From an uncultured Clostridia bacterium (lineage in GTDB: Bacteria > Bacillota > Clostridia > Christensenellales > UBA1750), in contig CAJFMX010000023.1 in NCBI GenBank assembly GCA_904393115.1, forward strand, positions 1 to 34,602: a stretch of DNA of 34,602 nucleotides, given 5' to 3'. The first letter of the stretch is position 1; the number at the start of each line of letters is the position of its first letter. This document shows, in pieces, positions 14,712 through 21,683 of this stretch. The notes beneath the pieces are model-generated. The model saw only the letters and a list, made by a program, of their open reading frames with translations, did not search any database and was not told where the DNA came from. Made by a program: the position numbers and the translations under genes.

Positions 14712-15860
14712 TCAGTCCTCCTTGGCAAAAGTCTCGATGATGCGGGTATACCAATCCACCGCCGGCAGGAGCGCGCGCTCGTCAAAGTCGAAGCGGTCGC
14801 TGTGCAGGGGCGCGCGGCGGGCGTCGTCCCCCGCGCCGACAAAGGCGTAGACGCCCGGCCGCGCCTTGGAGAAGAACGAGAAGTCCTCCGCCGTCAGCAG
14901 CGGCTGCTGCGGCGCGTGCGCGTCGATCAGGGGCATAACGCGCGCAACCAGGGCCGCGTCGTTGACGACCGGCGGGTAGTAGCAGTGCTGCGCAAAGCCG
15001 ACCTCCACCCCGTAGACCGAGGCCGCCGCCCGCGCCACGCGCTGGAATTCGCCGACGAGCTTCTCCTGCATCGCGTCGTCGTAGGAGCGCAGGATTCCCT
15101 CCAGGATTCCCTCGTCCGCGACGATGTTGCGCAGGTTGCCCGCCGCCATGTGCCCAAACGTCAGCACCGCGGGCTCGGTCGGCGGCACGGCGCGCGTCAT
15201 GAAGGTCTGCAGCGCCAGGTAGGCCTGCGCCACGGCCGCGGCCGCGTCCGCGCCCAGGTTCGGCATGGCGCCGTGCGCGCGCGTGCCGCGGAAGGTCAGG
15301 TCAAACTCGGTGTTGGCGGCCATCACGCCCCCGGGCGAGAGGGCGATGGTCCCCGCGTCCACCTGCGGCATGAGGTGGAAGCCGAAGACCGCGCACACGT
15401 GCGGGTCCTCCAGCGCGCCCTCCTCGATCATGCGCGCCGCGCCCCCGGTGGTCTCCTCCGCCGGCTGGAAGAGGAGCACCACGTCCACCTCCAGCCGTCC
15501 CTCGTCCCGCATCCGTCCGGCGATGTGCGCGAGCGCCAGCAGCGCGCTCATGTGCCCGTCGTGCCCGCAGGCGTGCATCATGCCCGCGTGCCGGGAGGGG
15601 TAGGGATAGATGCTGTTCTCCGTCACCGGCAGGCCGTCCATGTCCGCGCGGAAGGCCAGCGCCGGCGCGCCGGCCCGGCCGCAGCGGTAGACGAATTTCT
15701 TCCCCGTGCCGGCGAGCGTACACGCGCTGTCGGGCCGCGTCTCCCCCACCGCGCGCTCGATGTAGGCGCTGGTCTCCCACTCGCTGTTCCCCATCTCGGG
15801 GATGGCGTGCAGGTCCCTTCGCCAATGGATGATGTGTGTCAGCAGCTCCTCATGCGTCAT
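14712..15860 (-). CDS. M20-family metal-dependent amidohydrolase
   Basis: This is a 382-residue cytosolic amidohydrolase of the M20D (aminoacylase/hippurate hydrolase-like) group, which cleaves amide bonds of N-acyl amino acids. Metal ligands are visible in MHACGHDGHMSALL (about 93-105) and in the PAEETTGGA segment (Glu-Glu), and the late His is in APLHSDRFDFDE. RRDLHAIPE at the start and FRADMDGLPV are family marks. It is the first gene of a five-gene operon with a consensus promoter; GAGGAG lies about 8 nt before the ATG at 15860. Because the window's arginine cluster lacks argJ, it could in principle remove acetyl from acetylornithine, but the sequence looks more like general M20D enzymes than ArgE. 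The substrate is unproven. Confidence 0.9.
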   Translation of the reverse strand: MTHEELLTHIIHWRRDLHAIPEMGNSEWETSAYIERAVGETRPDSACTLAGTGKKFVYRCGRAGAPALAFRADMDGLPVTENSIYPYPSRHAGMMHACGHDGHMSALLALAHIAGRMRDEGRLEVDVVLLFQPAEETTGGAARMIEEGALEDPHVCAVFGFHLMPQVDAGTIALSPGGVMAANTEFDLTFRGTRAHGAMPNLGADAAAAVAQAYLALQTFMTRAVPPTEPAVLTFGHMAAGNLRNIVADEGILEGILRSYDDAMQEKLVGEFQRVARAAASVYGVEVGFAQHCYYPPVVNDAALVARVMPLIDAHAPQQPLLTAEDFSFFSKARPGVYAFVGAGDDARRAPLHSDRFDFDERALLPAVDWYTRIIETFAKED

Positions 15861-15913
15861 AGGTGAACTCCTCATTGTTCCCTGTCCCAATGTTCGGACA
15901 AAATGATATGTTG

Positions 15914-15942
15914 ATTATAGCATAACCGTCACGGGCCGACAA
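15914..15942 (-). promoter_or_regulatory. sigma-A promoter of the amidohydrolase-ArsR operon
   Basis: On the minus strand TTGTCG (15937-15942), 17 nt, then a perfect TATAAT (15914-15919). The start of transcription should be near 15907, about 47 nt before the ATG. The 88 nt between this promoter and the end of the NfeD gene show nothing else. Confidence 0.75.
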
Positions 15943-16030
15943 TGCTGTCCGCCGAATTTTCCGCGGCAACGCGCGCGGGCTGCCAAACGGCGGGGATGCG
16001 GTCCGCTGTCTCCGAACCGCGCCCCCGCCG

Positions 16031-16678
16031 TCACTCCGCCTCCTCGCGCTCGACGACGAGCGTTTCGCCCTCCCGCCGCACGACGCGCACGGCTGCGCCC
16101 TTCTCGAGGAAGCGCTCGGCCCGCGCCTCGTACCGCTCGCCCGCGATCTCCACCGGCCCGCGGGGCTTGAGGTCGCCGCAGGCACGCCCCCGCGCGCCGG
16201 GCTCGGGCAGGGTCCGGGCCGCGCGGCCGGTGCCGGTCTCCAGCCGCTCGTCCAGCTGGATCTTGGCCATGGCGGCGGAGTGCGGCAGGCGCAGGAGCAT
16301 CACGGGCACGGCCGCCGCGCTGAGCGCCGCCGCGCCGCAGAGCGTGAAGAGGAACTGCTGCACGGTCGCCGCGCCCAGGCCCAGCGCCGCGATCAGCAGC
16401 GCCAGGCCCACCCAGCCAAAGGCCCCAAAGCCCGCGGCGCGCGAGTCCAGCAGCATCAGCGCGCCGCCCAGCCCGGCCAGGACCACCGTCAGCCACGGCT
16501 CGCTGCCGGCCGCGGCGTCCGGCAGGAAGCTGGCCAGCGCGCACCCTGCGCCGAGGAATCCGCTGGCCCCGAGGCCCGGCCCCACCGCCTCGACCAGCAG
16601 CAACATGACGCCCACTGCAAACAGCGCCCCGGCGATCGGCTCGATGCCCGCGCCCCCGCTCAAAAAGTTCTCGATCAC
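16031..16678 (-). CDS. NfeD-family membrane protein
   Basis: This is a 215-residue protein with an N-terminal membrane part and a C-terminal OB-fold part. Hydrophobic segments run from about 14 to 140 (AGALFAVGVMLLLVEAVGPG, then three more). After about residue 150 the protein is soluble, with the NfeD OB-fold pattern LKPRGPVEIAGERYEARAE followed by strands ending TLVVERE. NfeD proteins work with flotillin-like FloA in membrane organisation. No floA is next to it here. The start is GTG at 16678, giving a normal NfeD N-terminus; the upstream extension lacks family resemblance. The binding site (GGGGCGGA) is weak. It stands alone between the GNAT gene and the amidohydrolase operon. Confidence 0.8.
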   Translation of the reverse strand: MIENFLSGGAGIEPIAGALFAVGVMLLLVEAVGPGLGASGFLGAGCALASFLPDAAAGSEPWLTVVLAGLGGALMLLDSRAAGFGAFGWVGLALLIAALGLGAATVQQFLFTLCGAAALSAAAVPVMLLRLPHSAAMAKIQLDERLETGTGRAARTLPEPGARGRACGDLKPRGPVEIAGERYEARAERFLEKGAAVRVVRREGETLVVEREEAE

Positions 16679-16721
16679 GCTCGTTCCGCCCCGCTTCCCT
16701 CTGCGTTTTCTGGATCCTCTT

Positions 16722-16750
16722 AGTATAGCGCAAAGCGCCGCGCCGAGGAA
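16722..16750 (-). promoter_or_regulatory. possible promoter of the NfeD gene
   Basis: On the minus strand TATACT (16722-16727) is a good -10; the hexamer 17 nt upstream is TTCCTC, a weak -35. Position is right for the NfeD gene, whose start is 44 nt downstream. Confidence 0.35.
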
Positions 16751-16824
16751 GGCCCTTGCGCCCGCAGCGTCGTTTTTCGCGCGCAAACGATGCGTCCGGC
16801 CGTCCCAAAGCGCCGTGCCCCCGC

Positions 16825-17244
16825 TCACGCTTCAAAGGCCAGCAGATTTCCCAGGCGCGTCCGAAACCCGATGGCTTGGTACATCTGCACATCGCAATCC
16901 GCGCACCCCACCGTGAGCGCGCCCACGCCGCTCTGCTCCCGCGCAAAGGCGACCAGCTTCCGTGCGATGCCCCGATGCCGGTGCGCCGGGCAGATGTAAA
17001 AATCCTCCAGGATTCCGGACTTGCCGTACTGGAACGTCGAGTAGGTGACGCAGATCGAGCAGCACGCGACGAGCGCGTCCCCGCAGACGCATCCGTAAAA
17101 CTGGATTTGTCCTTCTTCGATGGCCCTTTGCAGGTTCTTAAGTTCCGCCTCCGTGGGCGCGGGCTCTCCGATCTCCGCCTTATATGCCCGCTGCAGCTGC
17201 ATCAGCTGCGCAAACCATTCCGCCTGGATTTTGTAAAACCGCAT
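16825..17244 (-). CDS. GNAT-family N-acetyltransferase
   Basis: This is a 139-residue acetyltransferase of the GNAT fold. The acetyl-CoA binding loop is represented by CPAHRHRGIARKLVAFA (the usual R/QxxGxG/A form), after the strand GILEDFYI. The end has the YQAIGF motif common to GNATs. The N-terminal helix region RFYKIQAEWFAQLMQLQRAY is polar. AAGGAGG lies 11 nt before the ATG at 17244. The gene lies after the rpsU terminator and has no visible promoter of its own, so it may depend on read-through. The acceptor substrate is unknown. Confidence 0.82.
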   Translation of the reverse strand: MRFYKIQAEWFAQLMQLQRAYKAEIGEPAPTEAELKNLQRAIEEGQIQFYGCVCGDALVACCSICVTYSTFQYGKSGILEDFYICPAHRHRGIARKLVAFAREQSGVGALTVGCADCDVQMYQAIGFRTRLGNLLAFEA

Positions 17245-17298
17245 CCTTGTTGCACCCTCCTTCGCCGCTGAGCGCGGGTCCGTCTTTTTGCCGGGGCA

Positions 17299-17326
17299 CA
17301 AAAAACGCCCCGTTTGCACGGGGCGT
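17299..17326 (-). terminator. rpsU terminator
   Basis: ACGCCCCGT (17305-17313) pairs perfectly with 17318-17326 around the loop TTGC, and the minus strand continues into T6. It lies 19 nt after the rpsU stop codon. Confidence 0.85.
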
Positions 17327-17344
17327 CTGTTTGCGAAAGCGATA

Positions 17345-17518
17345 TCAGTACTTGCGCTTCCTTGCTGCCTCAGCCTTCTTCTTGCGCTTGACACTGGGCT
17401 TCTCGTAATGCTCGCGCTTGCGGACCTCGGCCAGTACGCCGGACCGGGCACACTTGCGCTTGAAACGCTTGAGAGCGCTTTCCAGGGATTCGTTTTCCCC
17501 AACGCGGATTTCAGACAT
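17345..17518 (-). CDS. rpsU: 30S ribosomal protein S21
   Basis: This is a 57-residue ribosomal protein of the small subunit. The sequence begins [20 protein letters not shown] and ends with a Lys/Arg-rich tail ([14 protein letters not shown]), as in Firmicutes S21. Length is normal. GGGAGGG lies about 7 nt before the ATG at 17518. It has a consensus promoter at 17578-17607 and its own terminator, so it is an independent highly expressed unit. Its place next to HIT, mtaB and rsmE matches the conserved Firmicutes order rsmE-mtaB-rpsU; yqeY, which often follows, is absent. Confidence 0.97.
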   Translation of the reverse strand: MSEIRVGENESLESALKRFKRKCARSGVLAEVRKREHYEKPSVKRKKKAEAARKRKY

Positions 17519-17577
17519 TGCTTTCCCTCCCCTCGCGCATACCGTGATGCCACACCGGGCATAAATGAATACATACT

Positions 17578-17607
17578 ATTATACCGTCCAAGAAGGGATT
17601 CTGTCAA
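17578..17607 (-). promoter_or_regulatory. consensus sigma-A promoter of rpsU
   Basis: On the minus strand a perfect TTGACA (17602-17607), 18 nt, then a perfect TATAAT (17578-17583). It is one of the best promoters in the window, which fits a ribosomal protein gene. Leader length is about 50 nt. Confidence 0.9.
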
Positions 17608-17700
17608 GGGTTGGGGCCCTTGCTTTACAAAAAACATACATTAGGCGGCTCAGTCATGCATTCAGCGCCCCAATGGGCTGTGCTTTATCAGTATAGCATA

Positions 17701-17731
17701 GCGGACGGGAGAAATCCAGTCTCCCGTCCGC
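17701..17731 (-). terminator. hairpin after the HIT gene
   Basis: GCGGACGGGAGA (17701-17712) pairs perfectly with 17720-17731 around a 7-nt loop. It lies 33 nt after the HIT stop codon and before the rpsU promoter. There is no strong T tract on the minus strand, so termination may be partial. Confidence 0.55.
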
Positions 17732-17764
17732 GATTTCCAAAGAAATTTTCTGTGAACGAAGCGT

Positions 17765-18106
17765 TTACGCCATGCGCTCGGTGAGCTTGACGCCGCCGAG
17801 CACGTGCAGGTGCAGGTGCTGCACGCTCTGCGCGCCGTTGACGCCGATGTTCGTCACGACGCGGTAGCCGTCCTCGCTTACGCCCTCGCGCTTGGCGACC
17901 TCGGTGCAGGCGCGCATCAGCCGGCCGACGAGGGCCGGGTCCGCCGTGGCGGCCTCGGTCAGGTTCGCGTAGTGCGCGCGCGGGATGACCAGCACGTGGG
18001 TGGGGGCCTGGGGGTTGATGTCGCGGATGGCGATGCAGTCCGCGTCCTCATAGACGATGGTCGAGGGAATCTCCCCCGCGATGATCTTGCAGAACAGGCA
18101 ATCCAT
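17765..18106 (-). CDS. HIT-family (Hint-type) nucleotide hydrolase
   Basis: This is a 113-residue histidine-triad protein, a purine nucleoside phosphoramidate or AMP-linked hydrolase working in the cytoplasm. The start CLFCKIIAGEIPS carries the typical zinc-site cysteines of Hint proteins. The histidine triad QHLHLHVLGG is at 96-105, with His97, His99 and His101. Length and both ends are normal. GGAGGAAG lies about 8 nt before the ATG at 18106. It follows mtaB by 28 nt and is cotranscribed with rsmE and mtaB. The natural substrate is not known for most members. Confidence 0.95.
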   Translation of the reverse strand: MDCLFCKIIAGEIPSTIVYEDADCIAIRDINPQAPTHVLVIPRAHYANLTEAATADPALVGRLMRACTEVAKREGVSEDGYRVVTNIGVNGAQSVQHLHLHVLGGVKLTERMA

Positions 18107-18134
18107 GTTTCTCTTCCTCCTCGATTGATTTTCC

Positions 18135-19409
18135 TCAGGCAAGGGGCCGGCCGACGGCGGTCTGTCCCTGCACGTCCTCGACGGCGGCGCGCACGATCTC
18201 GCCCTCCCTGGCGCCGGGCACGCGCACGCGCACATACTCCCGGGAGTACCCGGTCTCCTCCTCCTCGATCAGGACCTCGACCGCGCGGCCCAGGAGGCTG
18301 CGCACATAGGCGCCCTCCGTCTCCCGGCCCAGGGCGATGAGCCGCCGCGCCCGCGCCTCCCGCTCGGATACGGGCACCGCGCCGGGAAAGTCCGCCGCGG
18401 GCGTGCCCGGCCGCTCGGAGTAGGGGAAGACGTGCAGGCGCGCAAAGCCGATCTCGCGGCAAAAGTCCATCGTCTCCTGGAACTCCGCCTCGGTTTCCCC
18501 GGGGAATCCGGTGATGACGTCCGTCGTGACGGCGCAGCCGGGGAAGCTCTCCCGCAGGCTCTGCACCGCGCGGCGGAACTGCGCCGTGGTATACCGCCGG
18601 CGCATGGCGCCGAGCACCCGGTCGCACCCGGACTGCAGCGAGAGGTGGAACTGCGGGCAGAGCTTTTCGCTGCGCGCCATGCGCTGGGCATACGGGCCGT
18701 CGATCCAGGCGGGCTCGAGCGACCCCAGCCGCACGCGCTCGACCCCCTGGGCCGCGCAGACGGCCTCGATGGCGTCCAGCAGCGTCGTGCCGTCCCGGAA
18801 GTCCCGGCCGTAGCTGGCCAGGTGGATGCCCGTGAGCACGACCTCGCGGTAGCCGGCCTGGCCCAGGGCGCGCGCCTCGGCCGCCACGTCCGAAAGGCTC
18901 CGCGAGCGGATCGGCCCGCGCACCTCCGGGATGATGCAGTAGGCGCATCGGTTGTCGCAGCCCTCCTGGATCTTCATCACGGCGCGGGTGTGGCCCTCGT
19001 TGGCCAGCACGTCCAGGGGCTCAAAGGGCGCGCTCGTCAGGTCCTCCACGGCGCAGAGCGCGCGGCCCTCCCGCCGCGCCCGCTCCAGCAGCGGCACGAC
19101 CTCCCGCCGCCGGGCGTTGCCCACGATGAGCCGCACGCCCGGCAGGGCCAGCTTCTCCCCCTCGTGCTGGGCCACGCACCCGGCCACGACGATGTCCGCC
19201 TGCGGGTTCCTGCGCGCGGCCTGGCGCACGTACTTCAGGGACTTCCTCTCCCCCGTGGCGGTCACCATGCAGGTGTTGACCACGTAGACGTCCGCGATCT
19301 CGTCAAAGTCCACCGGCGCGTAGCCCGCGCGCAGAAACTGCTCGCGCATGTACTCGGCGTCGTATTGGTTCGTCTTGCACCCCAGCGTCATAAAGGCAAC
19401 GCGCTGCAT
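18135..19409 (-). CDS. mtaB: tRNA ct6A/t6A37 methylthiotransferase MtaB
   Basis: This is a 424-residue radical-SAM methylthiotransferase that adds a methylthio group to t6A at position 37 of tRNAs reading ANN codons. The UPF0004 domain carries Cys11 (TLGCKTNQYDAEYM), the Cys of NTCMVT and the Cys of VAGCVAQ, which hold one Fe-S cluster. The radical-SAM cluster motif is GCDNRCAYCIIP (CxxxCxxC). TRAM-like residues fill the C-terminus. TNQYD at the N-terminus marks MtaB rather than MiaB or RimO. It starts directly after rsmE with a G-rich binding site overlapping the end of that gene. Length and motifs are complete. Confidence 0.95.
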   Translation of the reverse strand: MQRVAFMTLGCKTNQYDAEYMREQFLRAGYAPVDFDEIADVYVVNTCMVTATGERKSLKYVRQAARRNPQADIVVAGCVAQHEGEKLALPGVRLIVGNARRREVVPLLERARREGRALCAVEDLTSAPFEPLDVLANEGHTRAVMKIQEGCDNRCAYCIIPEVRGPIRSRSLSDVAAEARALGQAGYREVVLTGIHLASYGRDFRDGTTLLDAIEAVCAAQGVERVRLGSLEPAWIDGPYAQRMARSEKLCPQFHLSLQSGCDRVLGAMRRRYTTAQFRRAVQSLRESFPGCAVTTDVITGFPGETEAEFQETMDFCREIGFARLHVFPYSERPGTPAADFPGAVPVSEREARARRLIALGRETEGAYVRSLLGRAVEVLIEEEETGYSREYVRVRVPGAREGEIVRAAVEDVQGQTAVGRPLA

Positions 19410-20111
19410 CTACTCACCCCCCAGGTCGCCCGCGCCGTGCAGCGTGAGCGTCAGGGCCACAAGGCCCGCGGTCTCCGTGCGCAGGATGCGGCTGCCCAGC
19501 GTCATGGCCTGGCCGCCGACGGCGCGCACGGCCTCGGCCTCCTCCGGCGCGATGCCGCCCTCCGGCCCGATCAGCAGGCCGACCGAGCGCGCCGCGATGC
19601 GCCCGGCAAAGGGCTGGCCGCCCTCCTCATAGGGCATGAGCAGCAGCTCGTGCTCCCGCATGCGCTCTAGCGCCTGGGCAAAGTCCAGCGCGGGCAGCAC
19701 CTCGGGCACGTGCGCGCGGCCGCACTGCTTGACCGCCTCCCGCGCGATGCGCGCCAGGCGCTCCGTCTTCTTCTGCGCGCGGTCGGCCCGCGCGACGCTG
19801 CGCGCCATCTCCACCGGGACCACGGCGTGCACGCCCATCTCCGTGCACTTCTGCACGAGGAAATCCATCTTTTCGCCCTTGCACAGGCCCTGGTAGAGCG
19901 TCACGCGGCAGCGCGGCTCCCGGTCCAGCAGCTCCTGCCGCACGGCAAAGGCCGCCGCCTGCGCCGCGACCTCCGTCAGCTCCGCCAGCAGGCGCTTGCC
20001 GTCCCAGAGCACCTCGATCTCGTCCCCGGGCGCGAGGCGCAGCACCTGCCGCAGGTGCTTGAGCTCCTCCCCGCGGATCGAGGCGCCGTCTTCCGAAAAA
20101 AATCTGTGCAT
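19410..20111 (-). CDS. rsmE: 16S rRNA m3U1498 methyltransferase RsmE
   Basis: This is a 233-residue SPOUT-class RNA methyltransferase that methylates U1498 of 16S rRNA. An N-terminal PUA-like domain (about 1-70) starts HRFFSEDG and includes HLRQVLRL. The knot region has LIGPEGGIAPEEAEAV and TLGSRILRTETA, which bind SAM. The ATG at 20111 gives the family's MxRFF start and has GGAGGAAG close upstream. It is first in the rsmE-mtaB-HIT unit behind a strong promoter. The prmA gene that often precedes it in Firmicutes is not here; the neighbour is a YhhN gene. Confidence 0.95.
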   Translation of the reverse strand: MHRFFSEDGASIRGEELKHLRQVLRLAPGDEIEVLWDGKRLLAELTEVAAQAAAFAVRQELLDREPRCRVTLYQGLCKGEKMDFLVQKCTEMGVHAVVPVEMARSVARADRAQKKTERLARIAREAVKQCGRAHVPEVLPALDFAQALERMREHELLLMPYEEGGQPFAGRIAARSVGLLIGPEGGIAPEEAEAVRAVGGQAMTLGSRILRTETAGLVALTLTLHGAGDLGGE

Positions 20112-20139
20112 ACTCTTCCTCCCCAAACATTCGCCTATC

Positions 20140-20169
20140 ATTATACCACGGCGGCGCATCATTTGTCGA
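20140..20169 (-). promoter_or_regulatory. sigma-A promoter of the rsmE operon
   Basis: On the minus strand TCGACA (20164-20169), 18 nt, then TATAAT (20140-20145) with the extended element TGG in front. The leader is only about 22 nt and carries the ribosome binding site. Confidence 0.8.
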
Positions 20170-20236
20170 CAGGCGCGCGCTCGTTCGGTCCTGGCGGGGA
20201 GAATTGTTAATTTTTCTGGAACTTTGGAAAGAAATC

Positions 20237-20265
20237 TTGAATCAAGCCGAACATCCTGCTATAAT
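20237..20265 (+). promoter_or_regulatory. orphan plus-strand promoter
   Basis: TTGAAT (20237-20242), exactly 17 nt, then TATAAT (20260-20265) with TGC in front as an extended -10. It points away from rsmE toward the hairpin at 20338-20377, and no plus-strand gene lies beyond it. Confidence 0.75.
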
Positions 20266-20271
20266 CGTCTT

Positions 20272-20377
20272 CGTTGCAAAGGTGCTGTTTGTTGAGAATT
20301 GGCTCAGCGGGCGGCGCTTTTGATTTTATTGTTCGGAAACAGCGGCCCGGGGCGAATTTCCCCGGGCCGCTGTTTTT
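20272..20377 (+). ncRNA. candidate small RNA of about 106 nt
   Basis: The region runs from the predicted start site of the orphan promoter to the end of the T tract of a strong terminator. It contains no convincing gene: the best reading is a 13-codon GTG frame at 20282 with a weak AAAGG site. The sequence does not match 6S, SRP, tmRNA or RNase P RNA features that I know. It lies in an AT-rich gap between the leftward genes rsmE and yhhN. The call rests only on the promoter and terminator pair. Confidence 0.4.
20338..20377 (+). terminator. strong intrinsic terminator
   Basis: AACAGCGGCCCGGGG (20338-20352) pairs perfectly with 20360-20374 around a 7-nt loop and runs into T5 (20373-20377) on the plus strand. 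On the minus strand it is 9 nt after the YhhN stop and may also end that gene, but with only a short T run. Confidence 0.8.
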
Positions 20378-20382
20378 GCGCG

Positions 20383-21051
20383 CTATCCCACGGCGATGGA
20401 GAGGGCCAGCAGGATCTGCGCGGCATAATAGGCGATGAGGTTCCAGGTGGGCAGATGCTTTCCGCGAAGGGGGCTGAAGAAGATCAGCGCCAGGATCGCG
20501 TCGGACACGAGGAAGAGGATGCCGCCCAGGCCCACCAGCGCGCCGCGCGCGCCCGCGCCAAAGGAGAGGACGGCGAACGCCGTCATCACGCTGATCACCG
20601 CGGCGTAGGCGTAGACCGGGACCTTCTGGCCCTTCAGGTCCATGCGCGCGGGGAACTGCAGCAGGAACAGCGCCGCAAACAGCACGGCCGCCAGCAGCAC
20701 CGCCCAGCCCGTCACGCGGCCGAGCAGCGCAAAGGCCACGATGTAGAACACGTGCCCGATGAGGAACGCGCCAAGGCCCGCGCGGAAGAAGGGCTCCCGC
20801 TCCTTCGGCCGGCAGTCCATGAACTGCAGCAGCACGTCCCCCGCCGCGCCCAGGATCAGGCCGGCCCACACCAGCCACGCATAGGCCCCGCCCGCGCGCG
20901 CCGCGCCCAGCAGACCCAGGCACACAAACGCCAGGCTCGCCAGGGTCTTGAGCAGGAGCTTGACCGGCGGCGCGCCGTATTGGTTTACGCGGATGTACAG
21001 CGCCGCCAGCAGCACCGCCAGCACCCCGACGATCCAAAGTCCAGCCGTCAT
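20383..21051 (-). CDS. YhhN-family membrane protein (lysoplasmalogenase-like)
   Basis: This is a 222-residue integral membrane protein with about eight hydrophobic segments. The family marks GLILGAAGDVLL (about 65-76) and FLIGHVFYIVAF contain the conserved Asp and His of the YhhN/TMEM86 fold, whose animal members hydrolyse the vinyl ether bond of lysoplasmalogens. A second Asp lies in FLVSDAILAL. Clostridia can make plasmalogens, which would give the enzyme a substrate, but the bacterial role is uncertain. I chose the ATG at 21051 because AGGAGGG is 9 nt upstream of it and touches the ATG at 21060. It has its own promoter. Confidence 0.85.
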   Translation of the reverse strand: MTAGLWIVGVLAVLLAALYIRVNQYGAPPVKLLLKTLASLAFVCLGLLGAARAGGAYAWLVWAGLILGAAGDVLLQFMDCRPKEREPFFRAGLGAFLIGHVFYIVAFALLGRVTGWAVLLAAVLFAALFLLQFPARMDLKGQKVPVYAYAAVISVMTAFAVLSFGAGARGALVGLGGILFLVSDAILALIFFSPLRGKHLPTWNLIAYYAAQILLALSIAVG

Positions 21052-21088
21052 GAAAAACATCCCTCCTATTCGTGCGTTTCTTTCCTTC

Positions 21089-21117
21089 AGGATACCACGA
21101 ACGGGAGGGTTTTTCAA
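21089..21117 (-). promoter_or_regulatory. sigma-A promoter of the YhhN gene
   Basis: On the minus strand TTGAAA (21112-21117), 17 nt, then TATCCT (21089-21094) with TGG in front as an extended -10. Leader length is about 30 nt. Confidence 0.7.
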
Positions 21118-21139
21118 CAAATTTTGCCGCGCGGCGCGC

Positions 21140-21646
21140 TTAGCGGTTCATCACGGGCGCAAGGTCGTAGTTTCCGGGCATCTCCAGCTCGTGCACGAGC
21201 AGCGCGCGGATGTAGCCGCGGGACTCGTCCGTGGAGTGGATGAAGTAGCCGTGGCCGTAGTAGAAGCGGATCAGGCCGAACATGCGCGAGGAGGTGTGCA
21301 GGGCGATGGCGCGCACGCTCTGCTCCCGGCAGAGCACCTCCACCCGGTCGATGAGCATGCCGCCGATGCCGGACTTGGTGATCGCGCTGCGCACGCCGAA
21401 GCGCGAAAGGTACGCCAGGTCCCCCATGATCTCCACGCGCACCGAGCCCACCGCGACCCCGTCCACAAAGCCGACGAGCACGGTCTTCTTCTCGATGTCG
21501 CGGCGGATGTCCTCCATCGTCTCCTGCAGGGCCTTGACGTGCCCGGTCATCCCCAGGTCCCGCTCGTACTTGTGGAAGGCGTCCTGCATGATCTCCTGGA
21601 TCGCCTCCGCGTCCGCGGGCGTCGCCTCCTTGATGTCTACGACCAT
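21140..21646 (-). CDS. GNAT-family N-acetyltransferase at the end of the arginine operon
   Basis: This is a 168-residue GNAT-fold acetyltransferase. The central strand LAYLSRFGV is followed by an acetyl-CoA loop of the form TKSGIGGMLI, and RFYYGHGYF near residue 130 is the late GNAT motif. An N-terminal ATPADAEAIQEIM segment is typical. The ribosome binding site is GGAGAGGAG. It follows argF by 37 nt in the same direction, so it is the last gene of the arginine operon. In an operon without argJ, it may supply N-acetylglutamate synthase activity (a short ArgA), which is an inference; the sequence alone does not name the acceptor. Confidence 0.78.
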   Translation of the reverse strand: MVVDIKEATPADAEAIQEIMQDAFHKYERDLGMTGHVKALQETMEDIRRDIEKKTVLVGFVDGVAVGSVRVEIMGDLAYLSRFGVRSAITKSGIGGMLIDRVEVLCREQSVRAIALHTSSRMFGLIRFYYGHGYFIHSTDESRGYIRALLVHELEMPGNYDLAPVMNR

Positions 21647-21683
21647 GTTCTCCTCTCCCCCTCTCTTGCGCGGCGCGGGCGCG

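Noticed and set aside
14712..15860. Naming the M20 enzyme argE
   Set aside because: The sequence fits the broad M20D aminoacylase group, and it lies in an operon with DUF624, hslO and an ArsR gene, not with arginine genes.
17690..17718. A second minus-strand promoter before rpsU (TATACT at 17690-17695)
   Set aside because: The matching -35 (TGGATT) is poor and lies inside the loop of the hairpin after the HIT gene; the consensus promoter at 17578-17607 explains rpsU expression.
20282..20323. A 13-codon peptide gene starting with GTG in the orphan unit
   Set aside because: The ribosome binding site is weak and the peptide has no recognisable features; a non-coding RNA explains the region as well.
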